The notes below the pieces were generated by a model. That model was not told the DNA's origin, did no database searches, and saw only the letters and a program-made list of their open reading frames with translations. A stretch of 64,000 nucleotides of DNA from a virus: IMG/VR virus record IMGVR_UViG_3300047462_000400, positions 19,051 through 83,050 of that record. The stretch is one strand, 5' to 3'. Every line of letters starts with the position of its first letter. The first letter of the stretch is position 1. Positions 1 to 8,840 of the stretch are shown in pieces. The translations under genes were made by a program, and so were the position numbers.

Positions 1-147
1 GTTGAAGCAGATGTCCCGATGGTAAGGAGCCCCGCAGAGCGCGACGACCGCCTTGTCCCCATCGTTCGCGAGCCGCAGGAAGGTGCTAGATCCCGCGTTC
101 TCCATCGCCTCCTGGGTTTTGCCCCAAGAACCCTTGCTACCTGACAT
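1..147 (-). CDS. N-terminal part of a hypothetical phage-type protein, cut by the window edge
   Basis: 49 codons are visible, starting at the ATG whose first base is 147. An AAAAGGAGACACC ribosome binding site lies just upstream, which fixes the start. The visible residues are Gly/Ser-rich and then read FLRLANDGDKAVVALCGAPY. That is the style of small phage proteins, some of them single-stranded DNA binding, found beside replication genes. The function is inferred from style and position only; most of the protein lies outside the window. Confidence 0.6.
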   Translation of the reverse strand, partial: MSGSKGSWGKTQEAMENAGSSTFLRLANDGDKAVVALCGAPYHRDICFN

Positions 148-240
148 GGTGTCTCCTTTTGCGTTCCGTGCCGTTCGCGGGGACCTCCCGCACAAGGCCG
201 CTGACGTGAGGGCTGACGTTAGGTCCGCGGCGACTTAGCC

Positions 241-284
241 GTCAACCGTTTTCTGTTGACCACGCAGTCAACAGAAGTAGGGTG
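241..284 (+). promoter_or_regulatory. Candidate promoter and operator of the replication operon
   Basis: A perfect inverted repeat CTGTTGAC-cacgca-GTCAACAG lies at 253-274, and another GTCAAC sits at 241-246. TTGACC at 256-261 could be a -35 element, with TAGGGT 16 bp downstream as a weak -10. A repressor on the dyad would cover the -35. It lies between the leftward gene ending at 147 and the rightward methyltransferase. Confidence 0.45.
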
Positions 285-359
285 GTCCACCCGCCTGAGC
301 GACTGCGCGTCCTTCCCGACGGTCCCGCTCGTGGTGTGTGGAAAAGGGGAATACCAGCC

Positions 360-1088
360 GTGAATGCTCGCATCCTAGTCGCGGATCCGCCCTGGAAGTT
401 TGCCGATAAGTTGCCCGGGAATGCCCGTGGAGCGGAGAAGCACTACCCGTGCATGAGCGTGAACGAGATCATGCGGATGCCCTTGCCGCTCCTCCACGAA
501 AACGCCGTGCTCTTCCTCTGGCGCGTCTCCTCGATGGTGGAGGAGGCGTACCAGGTCGTCCGCGCGTGGGACTTCACCCCGAAGAGCGAGATCGTCTGGA
601 ACAAGACGAGCGGGGACGGCACGAAGGACAAGATGGGCATGGGCCGCATCGTCCGCGGCAGCCACGAGACGTGCATCGTCGCGACGCGCGGCAAGCTGAT
701 CGAGACGGCAAGCAAGAGCGAACGCACGTCGTTTCGCGCGCCAGTCGGCGACCACTCGGAAAAACCGGAAGAGTTCTACCGGATCGTCGAGCGGCTCTAC
801 CCGCTGGAGCTCTGGAAGGAAACACACGTGGAGCTCTTCGCGCGGAAACGCCGGCGCGGGTGGATACAGCTCGGCGACCAACTCCCGCCCGAGGAGCCGC
901 GCGTCTGCATCGTGCACGGACCAATCGAGGAAGGTAGAGACGTCTGTCGCGAGTGCTCGATCACCGGCTTCAGCGCGGAACTCCAGACGCTGCTCGCGCC
1001 AGCGCTCTGGCACCGCACGGCGTGGTCGAAGGTTGCGAAGTCGGTTCGCGCGGAAGCAAAACTGGTCAACGGAGCGATGACCCCGTGA
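360..1088 (+). CDS. MT-A70 family DNA N6-adenine methyltransferase
   Basis: 242 residues. The catalytic DPPW tetrad is at residues 9-12 (sequence ILVADPPWKF). It is followed by the family's YPCMSVNEI segment, FLWRVSSMVEEAYQVVRAW, and a late SEKPEEFYRIVERLYP region, so the fold is complete. The GTG at 360 is chosen because AAAAGGGGA lies 8-16 bases upstream; the frame could extend to a GTG at 282. Phage enzymes of this family methylate adenine in their own DNA, either to evade restriction or to regulate. It is the first gene of the replication operon and overlaps the helicase by 4 bp. The target site cannot be read from sequence. Confidence 0.88.
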   Translation: MNARILVADPPWKFADKLPGNARGAEKHYPCMSVNEIMRMPLPLLHENAVLFLWRVSSMVEEAYQVVRAWDFTPKSEIVWNKTSGDGTKDKMGMGRIVRGSHETCIVATRGKLIETASKSERTSFRAPVGDHSEKPEEFYRIVERLYPLELWKETHVELFARKRRRGWIQLGDQLPPEEPRVCIVHGPIEEGRDVCRECSITGFSAELQTLLAPALWHRTAWSKVAKSVRAEAKLVNGAMTP

Positions 1089-2461
1089 CACCCGTCCGCG
1101 CCACGGTTTCCTCGGAGATCGTTCTGCGGGACCTCTCGGCACGAAGCATCGAACGACTCCGGTTCGCGGTCTCCTATCCGAACCCGGAGTACGTCCGGGC
1201 CATCCGGCTCGGCGTGAAGCGGCCGGACCTGCCGCTCCGATTCGAGTGCATGACCGAGTGGCCGGACGGCACCATCTCGGTGCCGCGCGGAGCGATCGAC
1301 ATCCTGCGCGGCGAGCTCGCGAAGGACGACCTCGCAATCGAGTTCGAGGACGAGCGGACGGTCGGTGAGTCGCTCGGCACGCTGCCGATGCTGCCGCTCT
1401 GGTCGTACCAATCGCTCGGCGTCACGCGGCTCGAGAGCAAGATGCAGGGCCTCATCGTACTGCCCTGCGGGGGCGGCAAGACGTTCCTTGGCGTCGGCAG
1501 CATCGTGCGGATCGCGCGGACGACCATCGTGCTCGTGCACACCGAAGACCTCCTCGACCAGTGGGCGGAGGACGTCCGCGAGAAACTCGGCATCGAGCCA
1601 GGCATCGTGGACGACACCCGCAAGGACGTTCACGCACCCATCGTCATCGCGAGCGTGTTCTCGCTCCTGCCGATGCTCGAGGCAGACCCATCACTCGGTC
1701 GACGGTTCGGTCTCGTCATCCTGGACGAGGCGCACCACGCACCCGCGGCGACCACGCAGAAGATCCTCCGGCATCTACCGGCCCGCTACCGGCTCGGCCT
1801 GACCGCGACGCCGGACCGCGAGGACGGGCACACCAAGATGGTCGACTGGTCGTTCGGCGCGCGCCTCCTCGTCAAGACGGTCCAGGAGCTGGTCGACGGC
1901 GGGTTCCTCATGATGCCGCGGTTCGTGGACGTCCCGACCCGATTCGAGTTTCCGATGGACCCCGACGACAAGAAGCGGTTCACGAAGCTCCACCGCGCGA
2001 TCATCAAGGACGAGGAGCGTAACCAGCTCATCGTCGACCTCGCCTACTGGCAGGTCCAGAAGGGCGAAACGGTGCTGCTGCTCTCCAACCGAAAAGAGCA
2101 CTGCCGGCGGCTCGGCAAGATGCTGGAGAAGCTCGGGGTTGACGCGCGGGTCGTCATCAGCACGACGAGCAAGAAGACTCGCAAGACCGACCTCAACGAG
2201 CTCCGCGCCGGCACTGCACCAATCGTCATCGCGACGTCGCTCGCCGACGAAGCGCTCAACGTCAAGCGGCTGTCGAAACTGATCCTCGCCTTCCCCGAGC
2301 GGGCGCAGGGACGCACCACCCAGCGGGTCGGCCGGCTCACGCGACTCTGGGAGGGGAAGGACCCCGTCGTCTACGACGTCGTGGATGGGCAGGTGGAGGC
2401 GCTCGTGCGCCGCGCAGCGGACCGACGACGGGCGTACCGGTCGATGGGGATGATTCCATGA
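1085..2461 (+). CDS. Superfamily 2 DNA helicase, XPB/UvsW-like
   Basis: 458 residues. Motifs in order: Walker A PCGGGKT near residue 125, a DEAH box near 212 (ILDEAHHAP), TATPDR near 239, TSLADEALNVKR and QRVGRLTR near 413. These define an ATP-driven SF2 helicase of the RAD25/XPB type. Phages use such proteins in branch migration, origin remodelling or repair. The GTG at 1085 overlaps the methyltransferase stop (GTGA), and its own stop overlaps the next ATG, so the operon is translationally coupled. Confidence 0.9.
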   Translation: MTPVRATVSSEIVLRDLSARSIERLRFAVSYPNPEYVRAIRLGVKRPDLPLRFECMTEWPDGTISVPRGAIDILRGELAKDDLAIEFEDERTVGESLGTLPMLPLWSYQSLGVTRLESKMQGLIVLPCGGGKTFLGVGSIVRIARTTIVLVHTEDLLDQWAEDVREKLGIEPGIVDDTRKDVHAPIVIASVFSLLPMLEADPSLGRRFGLVILDEAHHAPAATTQKILRHLPARYRLGLTATPDREDGHTKMVDWSFGARLLVKTVQELVDGGFLMMPRFVDVPTRFEFPMDPDDKKRFTKLHRAIIKDEERNQLIVDLAYWQVQKGETVLLLSNRKEHCRRLGKMLEKLGVDARVVISTTSKKTRKTDLNELRAGTAPIVIATSLADEALNVKRLSKLILAFPERAQGRTTQRVGRLTRLWEGKDPVVYDVVDGQVEALVRRAADRRRAYRSMGMIP

Positions 2462-2721
2462 CCGCGCTGACCGAGTGGGAGGAACTACGCCGCTTCGTCA
2501 ACGCGCGGGCGGGAACGACTGGTTGCCCCGGCGTCCGCGATCCGGCCTACCCGTGCGAAGCGTTCGACGGGCGCGGCTACAACGGGCGCGGGAGCTGCCT
2601 GTCGGACGGACACTACCTCTGCGTTGACTGCTCGGAGCTGTCACCGGAAGCGCCGCGGTTCACGCAATCACGCGATGGTCGCCGCGATCGGTTGCAACTC
2701 TTCTGGGCGAGGTCGGCGTGA
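2458..2721 (+). CDS. Small cysteine-containing hypothetical protein
   Basis: 87 residues. Cysteines fall as CPG, YPCEAF, GSCLSDGHYLC and VDC, which could bind zinc. Its ATG overlaps the helicase stop (ATGA) and its TGA overlaps the primase GTG, so it is wedged into the replication operon. It may be an accessory factor of the helicase or primase; no family is recognised. Confidence 0.7.
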   Translation: MTALTEWEELRRFVNARAGTTGCPGVRDPAYPCEAFDGRGYNGRGSCLSDGHYLCVDCSELSPEAPRFTQSRDGRRDRLQLFWARSA

Positions 2722-5700
2722 GTACACCCGGCGACTCCCTCTTCAGTCGCTACCGGGACGAGGTGCGGTCGCGCCTCTCCGTCCGCGAGCTCGTTGAGGA
2801 GTCGCACCCCAAGCAGCTCCGGATGACCGGCCGGACGAGCCTCATCTGCTGCTCGCCGCTCCGCGAGGACCGACACCCTAGCTTCTCCGTGTTCGAAGCC
2901 GGCGGCGAGTACCTGGCGTTCGACCACGCGACGAAAGAGAGCTTCGACCTCTTCGCGTTCGCCCAGGCGCGAGAGGGGCTCGACTTCGTTGGGGCCGTAA
3001 AGTGGTGCGGCGACCGCGTAGGTCTCTCGTGGGACGACTTCAAAAAGCTGCACGGCGGCGATGGAGGGGGCAGGCCCCCGAAGCCCGACGGCTTCACTGA
3101 GGAGGAGTGGGAACGCGCCATCGAGCAGACGCTCGCGCTCGATGAGCGGGAGCTCGTCGGCAACATCCAGCAGGCGATGGTGGACATCTGCCACTCGTTC
3201 CACATCCGGAACCTGAAGCTGGTCCAGTACGTCACCGACCGATGGGGCCTCTCCGAAGAGACCCAGCGCCGGTTCATGTTGGGCTACGTGGTGCCCAACT
3301 TCGCCGAGATGCTCCAGGACTGGTACGAGATGGGCGAGTTCCCATACTCGCGCAAGCAGCTCGTCAAGACCGGGTGGTTCTTGCAGCGCGCGCGCATCCC
3401 GAACGACCCAGACCCGCCGCTCCGCTGCGTGTTCGACGGGAGGCTCTTGTATCCGTACATGCTCAAGGGCAAGTGCCGGTACGCTTGCGCGCGCATCCTC
3501 TACGAGGACGGCATCGAGCGGGCGTACTTCGACGCCCATCCGTGGGAGGAAGCCAAGTTCAAGAAAGCGCTCGTCGGCGGCCCGTCGCACCCGAGTGTCA
3601 GCCAGTACGTCCAGAATGACCTCCTCTACAACGCCGACAACGGCTACCGGAGCCGCACTGGCTTCGCGCGCATCGTCATCGTCGAGGGGCCGAGCGACTG
3701 CATGGCGATGGTGGAGGCCGGCTACGATTGCGTCGCGCCGGTGACCACGAGCATTCGGAACGAAGACGTCCCGATGCTGCTCGAGGCGGTCTCCCGCTAC
3801 AAGGAGGTCATCCTCGCGACCGACACGGACGTGAAGCCTGACGGCCGCCGGCCAGGGCTCGAGGGGGCGCTGCGGATGGCGCCGGAGCTGCTCAAAACCG
3901 GCAAGCACGTCCGGATGCTCGTCTTCCCACTGCCGCCCGGTGAGTCGAAGGTCGACCCTGCGAGCTGGGCGCTCAGCTGGAAGAGGCAGGGCAAGGAAGG
4001 GGACCCGTTCGAGAAGCTGATGACGGACGCCCCGAGCGTCGCCGGCGCGCTCGTCCAGTTCCTCGACCCGGGCCTCACCGCCGCGCAGCTCCCGGAGGCG
4101 CTCGACCCCATCGTCCGGCTCGCGCGCGCGGCGAAGTCCAGCAAGGCCGAGATTGAGGAGATCGCCCGGTTCGTCAAGGACCAGCTCCGCGGCAACTTCA
4201 CCCGGAACGCCATCAAGCAGGCGATGGGTGAGGCCGACGACCGGCTCGACGCCGAGGAGAAGGCGGAGGCCGCGAAGAAGGTGGTCGACGAGGACGCGCT
4301 CATCCCCATCGAGGGGCGCGTCGTCGAGATCGGCGGCTACGACCAGCCCAACACGACTCGGCGCTACCAGGGCTACAACCGCGACGACAAGCCGACCACG
4401 ATCTCGACGTTCATCCTCCAGCCATCGCGGGTCATCATCAGCCACAACGGCGACCGGCAGCTCGAGGTCTCCGTCCACACCGAGACCGACACCAGGCTCA
4501 TCGAGCGGTGGGTCGTCCCGAAGAAGGCGTGGACGAGCCGACGCGACTTCGTGGGCACCTTCCCGCACGAGCGCATGCAGTTCAACGGCTCAGACTTCAA
4601 CGTCGGCGCCGTCTACCAGATCGTCAGCGAGCGCGCGGCGCGGCTCGGCGTCCCCGTCGTACGCGGTGAGTCGGTCGTGGGCCTGCACCGCACCGCGGGG
4701 GGCCTGCGCCTCGTGCTGCCGACCGAGACCTGGGACGTCAACGGCATCATGGAGAACCCGGACATCGTCTACTCGACCGAGACCGGGTCGGTGACGTTCG
4801 CCTCCATGCTGCGAGTCGACGGCCGGCAGGAGCCCGCCGAGGTCGACGGCCTCATCGCGCGCATCGTCCCGCTCATCTTCGAGCTGAACGACCAAGCCAA
4901 GCTGACGACGATGTGCGCGTGGCTCGTCGGTTGCTACTTCCTGCCTGAGATCCGTGAGCTCAACGGCGGCAAGGCGTCCGTGCTCAACGTCTTCGGTAGC
5001 CCCGGGGCGAGCAAAACGACCCTCCTCAAAGAGGTGCTCAACAAGACCTTCCAGCCGTACGGGCCGGGCTTCAACCCGTGCACGCCCGCCGAGACGCGAT
5101 TCGCGACGATCCGGAACCTCTCCTGGTCGAACATCTTCGTTTCCGCGTTCGACGAGTACAGGGTCGACGAAGCCGGCGCAGACTTCATGCGCCTCATTCG
5201 CACCGGCTTCTCGGGCGGCACGGAGAACCGCGGGTTCCGCGACCAGTCGGTGAAGGGCTACGCCATCTCGGGGGCCGTGCAGATCCTCGGCGAGATGCGC
5301 GCGGACGTGGACGCTGCGATGAGCGAGCGCCTGGTCATGGTGGGGCTCGACAAGAACCGCATCGACGTCAAGGAAACACCAGCGGCCCTGCGCGAGATCG
5401 AGGCGACCGACGAGCGGTGGCGTGTGGCCACGGACATCCTGCAATGGCGGATGCGCGTCGAGCCGCAGGTCATCCGGCGGTGGTGGTCGGAGGCGCGCCA
5501 CCTCGCGACGGAGACCCTCGAGCAGATGAAGCTCCGGGTAGCCCCGCGCACGAAGGACATGTGCTGCGAGCTCGCGTTCCGGATCCGGACCTGGGGGGAG
5601 TGGCTGGACCACCGCGCCGAGCGGGACATGCGAGCAGTCCCGCGCCCCCCGCTCGACCAGGTGCTCCGCCAGGTGCTCGAGACCATCACCGGCGTGGAGA

Positions 5701-6215
5701 TCCCTGCGGAGGGGGGGAACGTCATCTCCGTGACCGGCAAGAGCCTGGTCGTACGCGCGCTCGAGGAGATCACCCCCTACGCCATCCGTGGGGAGTTCGA
5801 GGACCGCAAGTGCTACCGGCTGACGACCAAGAACGGCCGGCGGTACCTCGTCGTGCACCCCGGCGCGCTCGCCGTAACCCTCGCCAAGGAGTCGAAGTCG
5901 AGGGGGCGGGCAGACCCCACGAACGGCGAACAAGCGCTTCGGCGGGCCGCCAGGGAGGAATACGCACGGGAAGGGGACACCGGCTGGCTGGTCGACCCGA
6001 GCCACAAGTACCGGATGGGGTCCGCGGACGACGTCGGCGAGGACACGGGGCACGCCGTGATGATGCGGTGCTGGCTCGTCGACATCGAGAAGGCTGCCGA
6101 GCGAGTCGGTCTCGAGCTCGATTGGCCGGGTACGCCAGCAACGTGGGGCGGCGAGCGCAAGAAAACCGTGCTGCCACCGTGGAGGAAGGGCGGACCAGGG
6201 GGGGAGGGTACGTGA
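2718..6215 (+). CDS. Multidomain DNA primase-helicase
   Basis: 1165 residues. The N-terminus has a CHC2/DnaG-like substrate domain (CCSPLREDRHPSFSV near residue 50) in which the usual zinc cysteines are reduced. A Toprim domain follows near residue 317 (VIVEGPSDCMAM, then ILATDTD about 40 residues on). The C-terminal half has a P-loop ATPase with Walker A GSPGASKTT near 758 and an acidic Walker B (FVSAFDEYR) about 50 residues later. The layout fits a self-contained phage primase that lays primers and opens the fork. It starts at a GTG overlapping the previous stop. The iteron-rich origin-like block follows directly. Confidence 0.85.
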   Translation: MSTPGDSLFSRYRDEVRSRLSVRELVEESHPKQLRMTGRTSLICCSPLREDRHPSFSVFEAGGEYLAFDHATKESFDLFAFAQAREGLDFVGAVKWCGDRVGLSWDDFKKLHGGDGGGRPPKPDGFTEEEWERAIEQTLALDERELVGNIQQAMVDICHSFHIRNLKLVQYVTDRWGLSEETQRRFMLGYVVPNFAEMLQDWYEMGEFPYSRKQLVKTGWFLQRARIPNDPDPPLRCVFDGRLLYPYMLKGKCRYACARILYEDGIERAYFDAHPWEEAKFKKALVGGPSHPSVSQYVQNDLLYNADNGYRSRTGFARIVIVEGPSDCMAMVEAGYDCVAPVTTSIRNEDVPMLLEAVSRYKEVILATDTDVKPDGRRPGLEGALRMAPELLKTGKHVRMLVFPLPPGESKVDPASWALSWKRQGKEGDPFEKLMTDAPSVAGALVQFLDPGLTAAQLPEALDPIVRLARAAKSSKAEIEEIARFVKDQLRGNFTRNAIKQAMGEADDRLDAEEKAEAAKKVVDEDALIPIEGRVVEIGGYDQPNTTRRYQGYNRDDKPTTISTFILQPSRVIISHNGDRQLEVSVHTETDTRLIERWVVPKKAWTSRRDFVGTFPHERMQFNGSDFNVGAVYQIVSERAARLGVPVVRGESVVGLHRTAGGLRLVLPTETWDVNGIMENPDIVYSTETGSVTFASMLRVDGRQEPAEVDGLIARIVPLIFELNDQAKLTTMCAWLVGCYFLPEIRELNGGKASVLNVFGSPGASKTTLLKEVLNKTFQPYGPGFNPCTPAETRFATIRNLSWSNIFVSAFDEYRVDEAGADFMRLIRTGFSGGTENRGFRDQSVKGYAISGAVQILGEMRADVDAAMSERLVMVGLDKNRIDVKETPAALREIEATDERWRVATDILQWRMRVEPQVIRRWWSEARHLATETLEQMKLRVAPRTKDMCCELAFRIRTWGEWLDHRAERDMRAVPRPPLDQVLRQVLETITGVEIPAEGGNVISVTGKSLVVRALEEITPYAIRGEFEDRKCYRLTTKNGRRYLVVHPGALAVTLAKESKSRGRADPTNGEQALRRAAREEYAREGDTGWLVDPSHKYRMGSADDVGEDTGHAVMMRCWLVDIEKAAERVGLELDWPGTPATWGGERKKTVLPPWRKGGPGGEGT

Positions 6216-6610
6216 TCCCCCAAGGTGACGGCACGCCCGATCAAGGTGGCACCATGGTGACAGCAGGTGTCACCTTGAAAAACTCAATAGTTCCAATGAG
6301 AGGGACCATAAAAGACTGTCAAGGTGACAAGGTGACACTAACAATATGGCTCTCTTATGGGAGCTTTTACTTTTCACGATCAGGACCACCAAAACGGATG
6401 AAAACGACCATCTACGACCATCTACGACACAACCATGAACGCACGATCAAACCACACACATATATAGGTGCGACGTTGCTGTCACCTTGAGTCACCTTGC
6501 CACCTTGGTACCTAAGCGCTCTTAGTCACTAACTTTTTAGACTTATCCACACTGTCACCTTGCCCGTCACCTTGCTCCGTAGGTGTCACCTTGGCGGGCC
6601 AGTCGACTTG
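6216..6610. other. Putative iteron-type replication origin
   Basis: This 400-bp gap is much richer in A+T than its surroundings and holds no gene. CAAGGTGAC-type repeats occur at about 6221, 6242 (variant), 6256, 6319 and 6328. The reverse form GTCACCTTG occurs at about 6269, 6481, 6491, 6500 (variant), 6554, 6565 and 6584. At 6256-6274 two copies face each other as a perfect GGTGACA-gcagg-TGTCACC dyad. The AT-rich middle also has a direct repeat of CGACCATCTA and a CTAAG-cgct-CTTAG dyad. Together with the DnaA box and the upstream primase this fits a theta origin opened by an initiator binding the repeats. Confidence 0.75.
6543..6551 (+). promoter_or_regulatory. DnaA box (TTATCCACA)
   Basis: An exact match to the consensus high-affinity DnaA site, at the right edge of the iteron block and just before three closely spaced GTCACCTTG repeats. 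It suggests the host DnaA protein takes part in origin opening. A single 9-mer could be chance, but its placement among the repeats argues against that. Confidence 0.7.
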
Positions 6611-6623
6611 AAGAGGCGTCACC

Positions 6624-7514
6624 ATGGCTATCGTCCGACCAGCCGGCGTTGAGTGTCCGAAGTGGGAGCCCGAATCGCAGGGCTCCAAGCGGTGTCGGTA
6701 CTACATCGACCCCGGAGAGATGGGCGAGGAGGGGATGTGCAAGCTCCCCAGCGAGCTCCTCTGCGTCGAGTGGGTGCGCAGGCACGGCCCCCCCGAGCAA
6801 AAGGAACAGCTGCTCGGCATCCGTACCCCGCCGAAGCCGGCGCCGGTCGACCCGGACGCTCCGCCGCCGCTGGAGCTCCAGGTGCAGCAGCGACCGCCCC
6901 GGCCGCCCCCCGTCATCCACACGCCAAACGGCGAGCTGAAGATGGCTCCCCCGCGTCCCTTCGACCCCGCCAAGGAGATCGACGCATCCAGCCTGGAAGC
7001 CCTCGAGCTGGCCGGCGTCGAGGTGGAGCTGGCCGCCCCGCACCTGGACGGCGGCATCACGCTCGTCCCCGCGCGCACCGGTCGAGCAGACCGGAGCGAG
7101 CTGACCTTCCGCGAGGCAGCGACCATCCGTCTTCTGGTCGACGCTTTCCCGGGGTGTCACGTGACGGCGTACCGATCGAAGGCCACTCCCGTCAACGACG
7201 GGCGACCGCGTGGGTCGACCCGAACAACGGGCGACGACGATGCGGAGTGGGCGAAGCGACTCGAGCGGACCTGCCCGGGATGTGGCGCCAAGACCAACAC
7301 CATCCGTATGCCGGACGGGCAGCTCCTGGTCACTCCCGGGCCAGACGCAGATGGCAAGTGCACGGCGTGCGGGGCGGTGAAGCGCCCGCCGACGACGGTG
7401 ACGCCAACAATGGAAGCGGGGGCGTCGGAGGAACGCCTTCTCATGGAACTCGCGGCGATGGGGACTGGCGGCCCGAACGACCCGCTTGTCGAGGAGGAGG
7501 ACCCGCTGTCATGA
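6624..7514 (+). CDS. Hypothetical protein with zinc ribbon, replication operon
   Basis: 296 residues. The N-terminus has CPKW, KRCRYYIDPGE, MCKLP and LLCVEW; the middle is a Pro-rich linker; near residue 220 a clear zinc ribbon reads CPGCGAKTN, then CTACGAVK. The ATG follows the origin block, with GAAGAGG upstream. The stop overlaps the exonuclease start. It may be an origin-binding or single-strand-binding accessory protein; that is inference from position. Confidence 0.7.
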   Translation: MAIVRPAGVECPKWEPESQGSKRCRYYIDPGEMGEEGMCKLPSELLCVEWVRRHGPPEQKEQLLGIRTPPKPAPVDPDAPPPLELQVQQRPPRPPPVIHTPNGELKMAPPRPFDPAKEIDASSLEALELAGVEVELAAPHLDGGITLVPARTGRADRSELTFREAATIRLLVDAFPGCHVTAYRSKATPVNDGRPRGSTRTTGDDDAEWAKRLERTCPGCGAKTNTIRMPDGQLLVTPGPDADGKCTACGAVKRPPTTVTPTMEAGASEERLLMELAAMGTGGPNDPLVEEEDPLS

Positions 7515-8290
7515 GCATCAAGTTCTTCGAGATCACGCAAAAGCTCTACTGGCTCGACTTGGAGACGACTGGCCTGTCACCGCAGCAGGACGCCATCCTC
7601 GAGCTGGCCATCGCGGAAGCCGACCTCGACGATCCGTTTGACATCGGTCCCATCCAGAACCCGGTGTTCCGATTCGTCGACCAACACAACTACGGGCTCC
7701 ACTGCAACAAGCACGCGACGGATGGCGCGCCGGACTACGGTCGGTGCGGGGCGTGCACGCTGAACGACTGGGCGAAGAAGACGCATTCGGCCAGCGGTCT
7801 GCTCGAGGAGTGCGCGCGTTCGATGACCGACATCCGGACCATCGAGGACCACCTCCTCGAGCGCATCCCGGTGGTCGAGAGTAAAGACGACCGGCCGACG
7901 CTCGCCGGGCGCGGGGTGCACTTCGACCTCGGGTTTCTTCGCGTGCAGATGCCGAGGTTGGCTGCTCGGCTCTCGTACCGGGTCTATGACGTCTCGGCGG
8001 TTGGCCTCTTCTGCGAGTCGATGGGCATGGAGCGGCTCCAGAAGGGCGAGGCGCACCGAGCGCACGACGACATCCTCGAGTCCATCGACCACGCGCGGCG
8101 GTGCGCGGAGTGGCTCCGGCAGGACGCCCTGTCTAGGGTTGTCGTCCCGCTTCGCGACGACGACGGGACGATCGATGTGCGGGACCCGTCGGACGGGCAC
8201 TCGCACCACTACGTGCCTAAGTCGCTGCTCACGGACCTTCGTGAGAGGGGCGAAGACCTTCGTGACCTTCGTGACAGGGATCCACGATGA
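7511..8290 (+). CDS. DEDDh 3'-5' exonuclease, oligoribonuclease/RNase T-like
   Basis: 259 residues. ExoI is YWLDLETTGL (catalytic D and E) near residues 13-22. The second aspartate region is GVHFDLGFL, and ExoIII is AHRAHDDILESI with the His and Asp of the DEDDh class. A Cys-bearing insert (HCNK...CGACTLNDW) lies between the first two motifs. The family trims single-stranded DNA or RNA 3' ends with two metal ions. ATG 7511 overlaps the preceding stop. The C-terminal tail (LRERGEDLRDLRDRD) comes from repeated ACCTTCGTGA DNA and looks non-catalytic. Confidence 0.82.
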   Translation: MSIKFFEITQKLYWLDLETTGLSPQQDAILELAIAEADLDDPFDIGPIQNPVFRFVDQHNYGLHCNKHATDGAPDYGRCGACTLNDWAKKTHSASGLLEECARSMTDIRTIEDHLLERIPVVESKDDRPTLAGRGVHFDLGFLRVQMPRLAARLSYRVYDVSAVGLFCESMGMERLQKGEAHRAHDDILESIDHARRCAEWLRQDALSRVVVPLRDDDGTIDVRDPSDGHSHHYVPKSLLTDLRERGEDLRDLRDRDPR

Positions 8291-8592
8291 TGACCCCCTA
8301 CCGAGATGGCGCGCCCGCCAGCTGCGCGCAGTGCGGCGGCAGCGGGCAAGTCTGCAACAGCTGCGAGCTCCCTGGTTCCCAGTGTGTCTGTCCGGACGAC
8401 ACGCTGCCGACTCCCATGCCGTGCCCGACGTGCGCTCCAGTGGACCCGTCGGTGGACTCGTACATCGCCAGCCGGATGAGGGCTGAGGGGATCAGCCAAG
8501 AGGAGGCGGAGGCGAGGACGGAGATCGATCTGCTCCAGCCGTTCATCGGCCAGGCGGCAGCGGTTGCGGACGTACGTGGGAGGCGAGCATGA
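8287..8592 (+). CDS. Cysteine-rich DnaJ-type zinc protein
   Basis: 101 residues. The first half has CAQCGGSGQVCNSCE, CVC and CPTC, spaced like the CxxCxGxG zinc modules of DnaJ. The C-terminal half is a short charged helix (GISQEEAEARTEIDLLQPF). Start and stop both overlap neighbours by 4 bp. The role is unknown; a nucleic acid or partner-binding adaptor is plausible. Confidence 0.7.
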   Translation: MMTPYRDGAPASCAQCGGSGQVCNSCELPGSQCVCPDDTLPTPMPCPTCAPVDPSVDSYIASRMRAEGISQEEAEARTEIDLLQPFIGQAAAVADVRGRRA

Positions 8593-8840
8593 CTGAGATA
8601 AGGGATGAGGATGTCACGCCGGAGCAGCGACGTATCCTGAACGGCCTACTCGACGCCTTCCGGATGCTTGGGCCGATCGAGTCGCTCGACTGGATTGCGG
8701 TCTACTTCGAGAACTACGCAGCTGCGATGGCGGAGCACGCCGCGCAGGCAAAGCACAAGCACCCGGCCCCGTGGTGCGACGAGCTGGTCGCGGACGTGCG
8801 GGCGCTCGTGGCGAAGTACAAGGAGAAGGCACGGATATGA
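8589..8840 (+). CDS. Small helical hypothetical protein
   Basis: 83 residues, mostly helical (RRILNGLLDAFRMLGPIESL, then a Lys-rich end). No motif is recognised. ATGA overlaps on both sides place it in one translational unit with the downstream PD-(D/E)XK nuclease. Confidence 0.65.
   Translation: MTEIRDEDVTPEQRRILNGLLDAFRMLGPIESLDWIAVYFENYAAAMAEHAAQAKHKHPAPWCDELVADVRALVAKYKEKARI

Noticed and set aside
53-238. 61-residue + strand frame at the left edge
   Set aside because: Opposite the partial leftward gene, which has a strong binding site; this frame has no support.
2613-4568. 651-residue open frame on the minus strand
   Set aside because: It lies opposite the primase gene, is Arg/Leu/Val-rich with no motif, and arises from high GC at the third codon position.
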